From SZUA-521 sp041738285 (GTDB taxonomy: Bacteria > Pseudomonadota > Gammaproteobacteria > Pseudomonadales > Azotimanducaceae), in contig JBGSQB010000217.1 in the NCBI GenBank assembly GCA_041738285.1, positions 1 through 18,898 of the forward strand: a DNA stretch of 18,898 nt, given 5' to 3'. Positions 1 to 7,187 of this stretch are shown in pieces; positions within the stretch are counted from its first letter, which is position 1; the number at the start of each line of letters is the position of its first letter. The notes beneath the pieces are model-generated. The model was given only the letters and a program-made list of their open reading frames with translations, made no database searches and was not told the origin of the DNA. Made by a program: the position numbers and the translations under genes.

Positions 1-39
1 AACGCAGCCATCGCCCTGCCAGGTCGTGCCCTACGGGAG

Positions 40-130
40 CTCGCCCAAACGCGCCGGACTGCGTTGCGTCCCTTGGCAATATGCTCGATATTCCCTGCGG
101 GACGCGTCTTGTCCGACACGTTTGGGCGAG
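40..130. repeat. 91-base imperfect palindrome downstream of ribE
   Basis: The arms 40-51 and 119-130 are perfect 12-base inverted repeats (CTCGCCCAAACG / CGTTTGGGCGAG). Further pairing continues inward, with GCGTCCC at 66-72 against GGGACGC at 99-105, and AATAT at 78-82 against ATATT at 88-92 around a five-base loop GCTCG. The dyad centre is position 85. It lies 33 bases past the stop of the leftward ribE gene, so as RNA it would form a long hairpin that could end or stabilise that transcript. No U-tract follows, so a classical intrinsic terminator is not shown. It could also be one copy of a dispersed intergenic repeat, which one window cannot decide. Confidence 0.7.
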
Positions 131-163
131 TTCTGAAAGTGTCATTGATTGCGGCGCACTACA

Positions 164-796
164 CTAGCTGCCTGCGACCGATTCCGCGAACCGATCCGCC
201 ATCAGGCGCTCCACGGTATCGACGATCGTCTGAGTCTGCGCATCCACTTCGAGGTTGATGCGCGCGCCGATGACGCACGTGCCGAGCGTCGTGCGCGCGA
301 TCGTTTCGGGGATGAGGCTCACCGCCAACTCACTGGCAGCCTGATTCAACGCGGCAATGGTGAGGCTGGCACCGTCGAGGGCGACGAAGCCCTTCAAACT
401 CAGGTAGCGCATCCAATCGACCGGTACCTTCAACCAGAGCGTCCGCTCGCCCACGCCGGCCTCGATGCGGACCACGACCACCGTACACGCGACATGACCC
501 GACAGAACGTGTCCGCCAATCTCATCGCCGAACTTGAGTGAACGTTCCACGTTGACGTGGTCGCCCATTTTGACCGCGTCGAGGTTACTGCGGTCGCGCG
601 ACTCGCGGATGACGTCGAAGGAAGCGAGATTACCCGTCACGTCAGTGACGGTCAGGCAGACACCGTTGATGGCAACCGAAGCGCCCAGATCGAGGTTCGC
701 GCTGAGCGCACCCACATCGATGGTCAGGTGACGAAGGCCACCGTCATCGACCACCCGGCGCACGGGACACAGACCCTGCACGATGCCGGTAAACAC
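164..796 (-). CDS. ribE: Riboflavin synthase, alpha subunit
   Basis: Catalyses dismutation of two 6,7-dimethyl-8-ribityllumazine molecules to riboflavin, the last step of riboflavin synthesis, in the cytoplasm. The 210-residue product has the family's two lumazine-binding halves. The N-terminal half starts MFTGIVQG and contains GVCLTV and the SDEIGG-type segment GDEIGGHVLSGH. The second half contains KGFVALDGASLTI and IPETIARTTLG. The C-terminus QTQTIVDTVERL resembles the E. coli enzyme (named ribC there) as I recall it, and the length is normal. The start is GTG at 796, fixed by the invariant N-terminal MFTGIV. The ribosome-binding site is weak (GGCGGC). It lies 23 bases behind the TPR gene on the same strand and is probably co-transcribed with the TonB operon. 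No other rib gene is nearby. Confidence 0.95.
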   Translation of the reverse strand: MFTGIVQGLCPVRRVVDDGGLRHLTIDVGALSANLDLGASVAINGVCLTVTDVTGNLASFDVIRESRDRSNLDAVKMGDHVNVERSLKFGDEIGGHVLSGHVACTVVVVRIEAGVGERTLWLKVPVDWMRYLSLKGFVALDGASLTIAALNQAASELAVSLIPETIARTTLGTCVIGARINLEVDAQTQTIVDTVERLMADRFAESVAGS

Positions 797-819
797 TCAA
801 CGCCGCCGTTTCGGCCGGC

Positions 820-2154
820 TCAGATGGACTTGGCGAGCAGGTCGCGACGAACCACTTCCCGATCGATATAGGTGATCCACTGACCGCAGATGCGTTCGTT
901 ACTTGTATCCCGGTTGGCGCGGGCGATACGGCGCCCTTCACTGAAGGCATCCCGCGCACTGCTGAGCTTGTCGTCGTTGAAGAGGCACATGCCACGCACG
1001 ACGTGCGTGTTCTGAACCTTCTTTATGCCGCCCTTGCGCAGCGCGCCATCCGCCGCCTCGACGCACTTCTTGAAATCATCCTTTTCGAGGTAGAGCTGGG
1101 ACAGGCGTGCATAAATCTCACCATCATCCGCTTTGACGGCCGCTTTCTGGAACACATCGATCGCCTCGTCGACTTCCTGGGCCACCTGGTAGGCCTGGCC
1201 GAGGAACTGGAGGTTCTTGGCCGTGTCCGCCACCTGACCGTCTTTGATGCCCTTGGCGAGATACTTGGCGGCGCGAATCGGCACTTCTTCCTGCATCAGC
1301 AGTCCGGCGAACGACATGATGTCGGACTCGGTACTGAGGAACTTGCCAGCATGCGCTGCTTCCATTGCATAGAGCTGCTTTTTGTCCATACCTTCCTGGC
1401 CGTAGACACCAGCCAACTGAATCCAGTATTCGCGCTTGGGGAAGTCGCGCACCAGGATCTCGAGGATCTCGAGGACCTTGTCCCAATTCTCCTTCTCGAA
1501 GTACAGATAGCGCAGCAGCTGCCACCAGTTCTCTTTGATCGCGGTTCCGCGCGTCCTGGCGATGTCGATGCCAAGCTCGATCTGAACGATGGCGTTACTC
1601 CAGTCCTGCATCTGGTAGTACACCTGGCCCATGAAGATGTGCGGCTCGGGACCCGGGTTGTTGGCCTTAGTCAGCCACAACCGCATCGCGTCGAGGGACT
1701 TCTGGAACTTGTCGGTCACGAAGTAGAGCTGCGCCAGGCTGTAAATGGTCCCGACTTCGAGTCCTTCGGGAATGTCCTCACCCTGAGCCACCACCTGCTC
1801 GTAGTGGTAGATCGCCTTGTCGTAGTTTTCCAGGCTGAAATAGGCGTAGGCGAACATGTTGTGCACCTGGCCCTTCTCGTTACCGTTCAGACCCTTGTCC
1901 GCAATCATGTCGTTGAGAATGGCCAGCGCGCCCTGAAAGTCCTTGGCGTCGATCGCAAGCTGCACTTCCGACAGCTTCTTGTAGGTACGCTCGCTCATCG
2001 TCGGTACGCGGCGGGTTTTCTCGGGCCTTTGCGACGGGGCGTCTTCGGCGGCGGCCACGGTCGCCGTCAACTCGGGCGCCACGACGTCCGTGAGGAGAGT
2101 TGCTGCGAACAACACGATGGTGGCTACGGCCAGGTACTTGATCATCTTGAACAT
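820..2154 (-). CDS. TPR-repeat protein of the TonB2-type operon
   Basis: A 444-residue exported tetratricopeptide protein. The N-terminus MFKMIKYLAVATIVLFAATLL is a hydrophobic signal segment, with a likely cleavage near residues 30-36. The mature part is mostly helical repeats with TPR spacing, for example KDFQGALAILNDMI, ENYDKAIYHYEQVV, QDWSNAIVQIELGI and VDEAIDVFQKAA. No catalytic motif is visible. A TPR protein immediately after tonB is known from the Vibrio and Shewanella TonB2 clusters, where it is thought to help TonB-dependent uptake at the periplasmic face. That role is inferred here from position. I chose ATG at 2154 because GGGGAT lies six bases upstream. An in-frame GTG at 2172 would add six residues but has no ribosome-binding site. 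Confidence 0.85.
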   Translation of the reverse strand: MFKMIKYLAVATIVLFAATLLTDVVAPELTATVAAAEDAPSQRPEKTRRVPTMSERTYKKLSEVQLAIDAKDFQGALAILNDMIADKGLNGNEKGQVHNMFAYAYFSLENYDKAIYHYEQVVAQGEDIPEGLEVGTIYSLAQLYFVTDKFQKSLDAMRLWLTKANNPGPEPHIFMGQVYYQMQDWSNAIVQIELGIDIARTRGTAIKENWWQLLRYLYFEKENWDKVLEILEILVRDFPKREYWIQLAGVYGQEGMDKKQLYAMEAAHAGKFLSTESDIMSFAGLLMQEEVPIRAAKYLAKGIKDGQVADTAKNLQFLGQAYQVAQEVDEAIDVFQKAAVKADDGEIYARLSQLYLEKDDFKKCVEAADGALRKGGIKKVQNTHVVRGMCLFNDDKLSSARDAFSEGRRIARANRDTSNERICGQWITYIDREVVRRDLLAKSI

Positions 2155-2160
2155 CAGCTG

Positions 2161-2166
2161 ATCCCC
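2161..2166 (-). promoter_or_regulatory. Ribosome-binding site of the TPR gene
   Basis: On the minus strand GGGGAT sits six bases before ATG at 2154. It supports that start over the upstream GTG at 2172, which lacks a purine-rich site. Confidence 0.55.
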
Positions 2167-2174
2167 AATCACGG

Positions 2175-2780
2175 TTAGCCGTCAGACAACTCGAACTTGA
2201 TCAGATTGCGGACGCCAGCGACTTCCACCGGGCTGCCATCCACGACCTTCGGCTTGTATTTGAACTTGAGCGCGGCCTGCACGGCCGCGCGATCGAAAAT
2301 GCCTGGCGGCTGCGCCTCGATCACAACGGGGTCACGGACAGCGCCAGTTGTGGTCACGATGAACTCGAGCAGCACATAGCCTTCGATGCCACGTGTTTGC
2401 GCGCGTCGCGGATACACCGGCGCCACTTTCACGATGGGCAGGTACTCGCCATCGGAGCTGAAGCCACCGGTGCCCGCCATGTTGAGTTCGACGTTCGGAT
2501 TGACGCTGCCGATCGCCACACCCATGCTCGCAGTGCTTTGGTCGAAGGTGGGCTGCGGCATATCCGGGGGCGGTTCGTCCGGCGGCGGCGGCGGCTTTGG
2601 CTTACGGTGCTTGAGCTGCAGGTCCTGATCGTCCTCGAGGCGAACGAAGTCGACGATCTTGCCGGTGATGTTGTCGGTGAAGGCACTGCGATCGCTCTTG
2701 ATCAGCGCCTGCATGAGGAAGAAGAGCGCCACGGTCACCACGGCACCCAACGTCACCCCGATTGCATACCTTTGGAACAC
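2175..2780 (-). CDS. tonB: TonB family energy-transducing protein
   Basis: Links the inner-membrane ExbB/ExbD motor to outer-membrane receptors. The 201-residue protein has one N-terminal membrane helix (about residues 7-27), a short proline-rich linker (about 60-77, with KPKPPPPP and EPPPD) and a C-terminal TonB domain (about 113-198) with VYPRRAQTRGIEGYV. The linker is shorter than that of E. coli TonB1, matching the TonB2 subtype. The start is GTG at 2780, with GAGGAGA seven bases upstream. That site overlaps the exbD stop, so the two genes are tightly coupled. Its neighbours are exbD upstream and the TPR gene downstream. The proton-dependent function follows from the family and operon. 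Confidence 0.92.
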   Translation of the reverse strand: MFQRYAIGVTLGAVVTVALFFLMQALIKSDRSAFTDNITGKIVDFVRLEDDQDLQLKHRKPKPPPPPDEPPPDMPQPTFDQSTASMGVAIGSVNPNVELNMAGTGGFSSDGEYLPIVKVAPVYPRRAQTRGIEGYVLLEFIVTTTGAVRDPVVIEAQPPGIFDRAAVQAALKFKYKPKVVDGSPVEVAGVRNLIKFELSDG

Positions 2781-2792
2781 GCGACTGTCTCC

Positions 2793-3191
2793 TCAGTTCT
2801 CGGTCGCAACCGCGACTTCGGTGATACCAGCGCCACGCGCAGCGGCCAGCACGGCCATGAGCTTTTCATTGGTCGCCTTGCGGTCGGCCTGCACCACGAG
2901 GCCACCTTTCGGGTTCTCAGCGTGAATACGCTCGATGTGCGCCCGCACGGCAGTGGGATCGACCCGCTTCTTGTCGATCCAGATCTCCCCGGACGGGCCA
3001 ATGGCCACCAGCACGCTGACAGTCGGTTTCTGCACCGCGGTCAATGCATCCGGCCGCAGTACTTCAATGCCCGCTTGTTTGATGAAGGTGGCCGTCACGA
3101 TGAAGAAAATCAACATGATGAAGACGACGTCGAGCATCGGGGTGAGGTTGATGTCCATCGGCTCTTCACTGCGGCCATGTCTGCTTTTCAT
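2793..3191 (-). CDS. exbD: Biopolymer transport protein ExbD
   Basis: The proton-translocating partner of ExbB in the TonB motor of the inner membrane. The 132-residue protein has a short cytoplasmic N-terminus, one membrane helix (about residues 16-38) and a periplasmic domain. The helix carries the diagnostic LTPMLDVVFIMLIFF with Asp21, the equivalent of the essential E. coli ExbD Asp25. The length is typical. ATG at 3191 follows a G-rich ribosome-binding site (GGGGGGAT). It begins 13 bases after the small exbB stop, and its own stop overlaps the tonB ribosome-binding site. Confidence 0.95.
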   Translation of the reverse strand: MKSRHGRSEEPMDINLTPMLDVVFIMLIFFIVTATFIKQAGIEVLRPDALTAVQKPTVSVLVAIGPSGEIWIDKKRVDPTAVRAHIERIHAENPKGGLVVQADRKATNEKLMAVLAAARGAGITEVAVATEN

Positions 3192-3204
3192 CGATCCCCC
3201 CGGC

Positions 3205-3723
3205 TCAGTGGTCTTTCGTCAAATGGTCTTCGAACAATTCGATCTCGAAATCCACTCTTCGTTTCAAAAAGGTTGCACCCAGGAGACCCGACAGCGACGC
3301 GATCATGCCGGCCATGGTCGGAATCGTAGCCATCGACACGCCGGCGGCCATGGATCTTGCGTTGCCGCCCTGAGTCGCCATGGCTTCGAATACCGCGATC
3401 ATCCCGGTCACCGTACCCAGCAACCCCAGCAGTGGGCATAGGGCCACGCAGGTCTGGATGAGCGGCAGCGAGCCGGTGATTTTCTCCGTGGCCTGGGAGA
3501 TCAGACTCTCGCGAATCTGGTGTGCACTCCACGAACGACGCTCGGGGCGGCCCTCCCACTGCTCCGTTGCAGCTGCGAAGACACCCTTGTGCGCGGTGTT
3601 GAAGTACCACATCCGCTCGAACAGCATCGTCCACATGAAAAAGGTCAGCAGCGCGATGTAGTACAACACGCTGCCGCCCTGATCCATGAACGAGACGATT
3701 GCTAAATAGAAGTCGTTGAACAT
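3205..3723 (-). CDS. exbB: Small ExbB (MotA/TolQ/ExbB proton channel family)
   Basis: The proton-channel subunit assembling with ExbD and TonB in the inner membrane. The 172-residue protein has three membrane segments: about 17-36, 89-115 and 125-150. The second contains the family signature PLLGLLGTVTGMIAVFEAM with Thr104, and the third contains MATIPTMAGMIASLSGLL. It is shorter than E. coli ExbB (244 residues) but normal for the second ExbB of TonB2-type clusters. It starts four bases after the stop of the large exbB. The ribosome-binding site is poor, which suggests translational coupling. Confidence 0.92.
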   Translation of the reverse strand: MFNDFYLAIVSFMDQGGSVLYYIALLTFFMWTMLFERMWYFNTAHKGVFAAATEQWEGRPERRSWSAHQIRESLISQATEKITGSLPLIQTCVALCPLLGLLGTVTGMIAVFEAMATQGGNARSMAAGVSMATIPTMAGMIASLSGLLGATFLKRRVDFEIELFEDHLTKDH

Positions 3724-3727
3724 TGGA

Positions 3728-5233
3728 CTAGCCCAGTGCTCGTCCGCTTTGCTCCGCCGCTTCGGCGATCAGACCAGCACTCTGCTCTTCGAGTACGTGT
3801 ATCAATGACTTCGACCGGGCGTTGACGATCGCGTGCAACAGCACCGTCGGGATCGCGACCACGAGACCTTCGACCGTGGTCACCAGCGCGGTCGAAATAC
3901 CGCCTGCCATCGTCTTCGGGTCACCGGTACCGAACAACGTGATGGCCTGGAATGTCAGGATCATCCCGATGACCGTACCGAGCAGTCCGAGCAGCGGTGC
4001 CACGACGGAGATGACCTGAATCAGAGTGATATTTCGTGTCAGCTTGGGTGTTTCCCCCAGAATCGCTTCGGACAGCTTCAACTCCAGGGTTTCGACATCG
4101 ACCAGCTTGTTGGCGTGATACACCTTGAGCACCCGGCCCAGCGGGTTGCCTTCGTCCGGCGTCGTCGACTTCTTCTGGGCGTTCACCTTGCCGCTGATGA
4201 CGGTCAGGGTGAACAGACGCTCCAGTGCCAGCAAAACTCCCAGGATGCCGATCAGGATGATCACCGAGCCGACCGGTCCGCCTTGGCCGTCGCAGAACGG
4301 CAGGTAGCACTCGCCCTTGGCGATGCCGCCAAACGGGGTGCCGGCCTGTTCGCCGAAGGTGGCCGCTTGAATCAACAGGGCCAGCAGGGAGCCGCGCGTC
4401 GGGTCCACTGCGAAACCGACGAGCTCGCCTGGAGATGCCTCCGACAAGTCTTCCGTCGTGTTCGTGTACCGTGCCGCCGGCTGACGGGCCAGTTCGACGA
4501 GCGCCTGCACTTCTGGCGCGAAGTTGATGTACTCGCCATCGGCGATCAGGTTGAATGCGCCGACGCGAATGACGTCGGTTTCCTTCTGTTCACCGTTCAA
4601 GAGGGTGACCGACGAACGGAACCGCGAGATCTTGCCGGACTCCGTCATTTCGCGTTGCAGCTCGAACCACAGCTGCTCCATTTCCTCGATGGTGGCCAGC
4701 TTGCTGGCAGTACCCATCTTGGCGGCCAGTTCGCCCAGCCACTCACCGCGATTCGGGTATTCAGCCGAGATGATCGAGCCCTCGAACAGACCGCGGGTAT
4801 CGCCCGCCACCTGTTGCAGTACCCCGAACAGTTCGCGCAACGATCCGAGACGCTTGTTCAGCTGTTCTTGCAGGTCACCGATTCGAATCTCGTTTTCTTC
4901 GAACTGGGTCTCGAGGCGCTCGCTGCGCTGCTCCTCCCGGGTTCTCTGCGTCTTGGCGTTGCCCAGCAGCCGCGCCTGAGCGTCCTTGTCGCGACGAAAC
5001 TCCTGTTCGCGCGCGGTGTGCTCGCGCGACTCGACGATGCGGCGCTCCTCAACGAGCTTCAGCAGATCGTCCAGACTCGATGCTTTATTGACCTGCAACT
5101 CGACCTGTGCGGTAGGTGCCTCCGCTGCCGCATCCGCGGCCTCCGCGGCATTTAAAGTCAGAGAGAATGACAGCAGACCGGCGCCAGCGATGGCTGCGGT
5201 GGCGCGGGAAATCATCAGGGTCATTGTCTTCAT
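3728..5233 (-). CDS. Large ExbB with periplasmic coiled-coil domain (TtpC-like)
   Basis: A 501-residue MotA/TolQ/ExbB family protein with an added N-terminal exported domain. Residues 1-30 look like a signal peptide. Residues about 55-140 are charged and predicted coiled coil. The periplasmic domain continues to about 315. A membrane helix spans about 322-345, and the ExbB core (about 400-475) contains PLLGLLGTVIGMILTFQA (Thr420) and TTVEGLVVAIPTVLL (Thr453). In Vibrio the equivalent protein, TtpC, is required for TonB2 function, and I infer the same role. Its start ATG at 5233 overlaps the stop of the DUF3450 gene (ATGA). A second in-frame ATG lies at 5224. The C-terminal core could be mistaken for a plain ExbB; the long N-terminus separates the two types. 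Confidence 0.9.
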   Translation of the reverse strand: MKTMTLMISRATAAIAGAGLLSFSLTLNAAEAADAAAEAPTAQVELQVNKASSLDDLLKLVEERRIVESREHTAREQEFRRDKDAQARLLGNAKTQRTREEQRSERLETQFEENEIRIGDLQEQLNKRLGSLRELFGVLQQVAGDTRGLFEGSIISAEYPNRGEWLGELAAKMGTASKLATIEEMEQLWFELQREMTESGKISRFRSSVTLLNGEQKETDVIRVGAFNLIADGEYINFAPEVQALVELARQPAARYTNTTEDLSEASPGELVGFAVDPTRGSLLALLIQAATFGEQAGTPFGGIAKGECYLPFCDGQGGPVGSVIILIGILGVLLALERLFTLTVISGKVNAQKKSTTPDEGNPLGRVLKVYHANKLVDVETLELKLSEAILGETPKLTRNITLIQVISVVAPLLGLLGTVIGMILTFQAITLFGTGDPKTMAGGISTALVTTVEGLVVAIPTVLLHAIVNARSKSLIHVLEEQSAGLIAEAAEQSGRALG

Positions 5234-6015
5234 TGTGCGGCTCCCGGTGCAGCGATCGGCAGAGTGAGCAGGTCGACGGACAGCTGCTTACGCGCCATCC
5301 GGATGCCGTTTCGTACCGGCGTCGTAAATTCGTCATCAAGAACGACCCATGCGTTCTTCGCCGGGTCCCAGGAACCGGTCTCTTCGCCGTCACTGGTCTG
5401 ATACACGAGCGCGATGCGACCCACCTTCAGCACGTCGACGACGCGGTCGGTGCCGTCGACTTGGATCTGGTCGGTATACGCTTCCATGGTGCGGCCGTAC
5501 TCATTCTCGATCTGATAGGCCCGCAGGATCTGACTGAACTTCTCGGACGCCGCGACGTCGGCGCGCTCCATCATTTCGCGTAGCCGTTCAATGCGATCGT
5601 TTCGCTCCTTCGTCAGGAACGGCAGATCGAGCGCAACGAACTGTTCCAGTCCGTCGATCATGCGCAGCATCAAGGGCGTGATCTGACGCTCGATCACCGT
5701 CACCTTGTCGATGGCGCTGGACAGGTCGGTCATTTCCGCCTGCTGGTTGGCCACCTGCTTTTCGAGCTGGCGGTTGTAGACCTGCAGACCTTCGATCTCC
5801 TTCAGCACGGTCTTGTACTCCGCGAGCAGCTTGCGCGTCTCTTCCGTGAGCGCATCCACCCGGGCCTGCGATTGCTTGGCCTGGGTGTTGAGACGCCCGC
5901 CGACCCCGAAGATGTCGTTGAGGGTGGCCCCATACACGGCAGGTGACCCTGCCAGCGCGACGCATGCCAATATCAGCACGGATGCCGATAGCCTATGAAT
6001 TCGAGTTTCTTTCAT
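5230..6015 (-). CDS. DUF3450 periplasmic coiled-coil protein, first gene of the TonB2-type operon
   Basis: A 261-residue exported protein whose family I recognise as DUF3450. Residues 1-29 form a signal peptide ending PAVYG/A. Residues about 45-110 form a coiled coil, and the C-terminal half is globular with a family-like segment RMIDGLEQFVALDLPFL and WDPAKNAWVVLDDEF. No enzyme motif is seen. Genes of this family regularly precede the TtpC-like ExbB, so a structural role with that protein's periplasmic coiled coil is a reasonable inference. ATG at 6015 has AGGGAA a few bases upstream. As the first gene after a 357-base gap it should carry the operon promoter. Confidence 0.88.
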   Translation of the reverse strand: MKETRIHRLSASVLILACVALAGSPAVYGATLNDIFGVGGRLNTQAKQSQARVDALTEETRKLLAEYKTVLKEIEGLQVYNRQLEKQVANQQAEMTDLSSAIDKVTVIERQITPLMLRMIDGLEQFVALDLPFLTKERNDRIERLREMMERADVAASEKFSQILRAYQIENEYGRTMEAYTDQIQVDGTDRVVDVLKVGRIALVYQTSDGEETGSWDPAKNAWVVLDDEFTTPVRNGIRMARKQLSVDLLTLPIAAPGAAQ

Positions 6016-6372
6016 ACGACTTCCCTAACGATGGAGTGCCAAAGTGTCCGACATTCAGATTGATCAGGCAGAGAGGAATCGACGCAGAGTCGACCACAAA
6101 AGAAAACGTCCGGCGGGCATCCTGTGCACGGTTCTGCCACGCAATCCCCTCCATTCCGAGCTTCTAATAATTGAGTGAGCTCTGGAACCAGGGAACGTCC
6201 GCGGTACCGCTCGCAGTTGAACCAAATTGGTCCGCACTCGAAGCCGCCCAACGCTGGCGCCGATAACGCCCCGCCCCATCAATAGACGCTCGAAGCATCA
6301 ACAAACGATCTGGCGTTGTCAAGGCAAGAGATGATGCGCTTCCCGGCGTCGCGGACGATGAGCGCAACGCAC
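6016..6372. other. 357-base gene-free region upstream of the TonB2-type operon
   Basis: No convincing gene is present on either strand. It must hold the leftward promoter. On the minus strand a perfect TTGACA occurs at 6317-6322, but the sequence 16-18 bases further (GATGCT region) is a poor -10, so I do not call a promoter. Small dyads are GCGGTACCGC at 6201-6210 and ACCAA-A-TTGGT at 6221-6231. I see no Fur box of the GATAAT-repeat type, which would have been expected if iron directly controls this operon. Confidence 0.5.
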
Positions 6373-7041
6373 TCACAAATGCTTCTTGAATAGGTCCAGC
6401 GTTCGTGTCAGTGCAACCTCGGCGGACGGTGCATCGAAACTGGCGCGATGATCACAATTGAACCCGTGATCCGCGGCATAGACGTGCACGGTCACCTCGG
6501 GATGACGCGCTCGGATCTTGTCGACGTCGGTCATCGGAATGTGCGCGTCGAGTTCGCCGAAATGCATGACGGTTGGGCACTTCGGCTCGCGCTCGAGTTG
6601 TCCCGCGATACCGCCGCCGTAGTAGGCTGAAGCAGCGGCGACGCCTTTCAGATCACAAGCCGCCAACCACGTCAGCAGACCGCCAAAGCAATAGCCGACG
6701 ACGCCGACGTTGCCGAAACGAGATGCGTCCTCGATGCTGGCCTGCAGGTCGAGCAGGGTTTGCTCCATCTTCAACTTCCCGCGCGCGATCTCAACGCCGC
6801 GGGTCATGGCAGCGCCGTCGTATCCGAGTTCTACGTCACGCTCGACACGATCGAATATCTGGGGGGCAACCGCTGCGTAGCCAGCCGCGGCGAAGCCGTC
6901 GGCAACCGCACGGATGTGCGCGTTGACACCAAAGATCTCCTGAATCACGACGACGGCGCCGCGCGGCTTGTTGGCGGGCATGGCCCGATAGCCGCCGAAG
7001 GTGAATCCGTCCACGGCCCGAAGTTGTATGCGCTCGCCCAC
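6373..7041 (-). CDS. Dienelactone hydrolase family protein
   Basis: A 222-residue cytoplasmic alpha/beta hydrolase. The dienelactone-hydrolase triad is visible: Cys118 in GYCFGG, Asp165 in GELDAHIP and His192 in ADHGF. The conserved Glu36 of QEIFG is also present, and the length is normal. The family hydrolyses dienelactones in chlorocatechol breakdown, but many members have other ester or lactone substrates. No catechol-pathway gene is nearby, so the substrate is unknown. The start is GTG at 7041, with GGGGAG seven bases upstream. The gene is divergent from the phosphate porin and shares a 146-base upstream region with it. Its stop is 357 bases from the next gene on its strand, so it is probably a single-gene transcript. 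Confidence 0.9.
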   Translation of the reverse strand: MGERIQLRAVDGFTFGGYRAMPANKPRGAVVVIQEIFGVNAHIRAVADGFAAAGYAAVAPQIFDRVERDVELGYDGAAMTRGVEIARGKLKMEQTLLDLQASIEDASRFGNVGVVGYCFGGLLTWLAACDLKGVAAASAYYGGGIAGQLEREPKCPTVMHFGELDAHIPMTDVDKIRARHPEVTVHVYAADHGFNCDHRASFDAPSAEVALTRTLDLFKKHL

Positions 7042-7122
7042 GATTGCTCTCCCCTTTGCCTCGCTCTGACTGCACAGCCCAGCCTAATCCATGGGGCTCT
7101 GAGGGCCAACAGGGCCGAGGAG

Positions 7123-7140
7123 GTGTCATTAAACCGTAAC
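7123..7140 (+). promoter_or_regulatory. Pho box upstream of the porin
   Basis: GTGTCATTAAACCGTAAC matches the E. coli Pho-box consensus CTGTCATAWAWCTGTMAY at 15 of 18 positions, including both half-site cores. Ten bases lie between its end and a plausible -10 (CACAAT, 7151-7156), the spacing expected when PhoB replaces -35 recognition. Phosphate control of the downstream porin is inferred from this. Confidence 0.75.
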
Positions 7141-7150
7141 AATGCCCAAC

Positions 7151-7156
7151 CACAAT
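7151..7156 (+). promoter_or_regulatory. Candidate -10 element of the porin promoter
   Basis: CACAAT (4 of 6 to TATAAT) lies ten bases after the Pho box. Transcription would start near 7163, giving a short leader before ATG at 7188. Confidence 0.5.
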
Positions 7157-7175
7157 GCGCCCGCCATTCAATACA

Positions 7176-7180
7176 AAGGA
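7176..7180 (+). promoter_or_regulatory. Ribosome-binding site of the porin
   Basis: AAGGA sits seven bases before ATG at 7188. It decides that start over an in-frame ATG at 7155, which would lie inside the predicted promoter and put 11 extra residues before the signal peptide. Confidence 0.65.
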
Positions 7181-7187
7181 ACCGTCA

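Noticed and set aside
40..130. Integron attC site
   Set aside because: The arms look like RYYYAAC/GTTRRRY but carry an extra base, and no integrase or gene cassettes are present.
1003..2178. 391-codon plus-strand frame opposite the TPR gene
   Set aside because: No signal or family is visible, while the minus-strand frame has a signal peptide and TPR repeats.
3833..5155. 440-codon plus-strand frame opposite the large exbB
   Set aside because: Composition is rich in His, Gln, Arg and Asp with no domain, typical of an antisense shadow in GC-rich DNA.
6294..6322. Sigma-70 promoter with a perfect TTGACA on the minus strand
   Set aside because: No acceptable -10 lies 16-18 bases away, and it would imply a leader of about 270 bases, so it is noted only in the intergenic entry.
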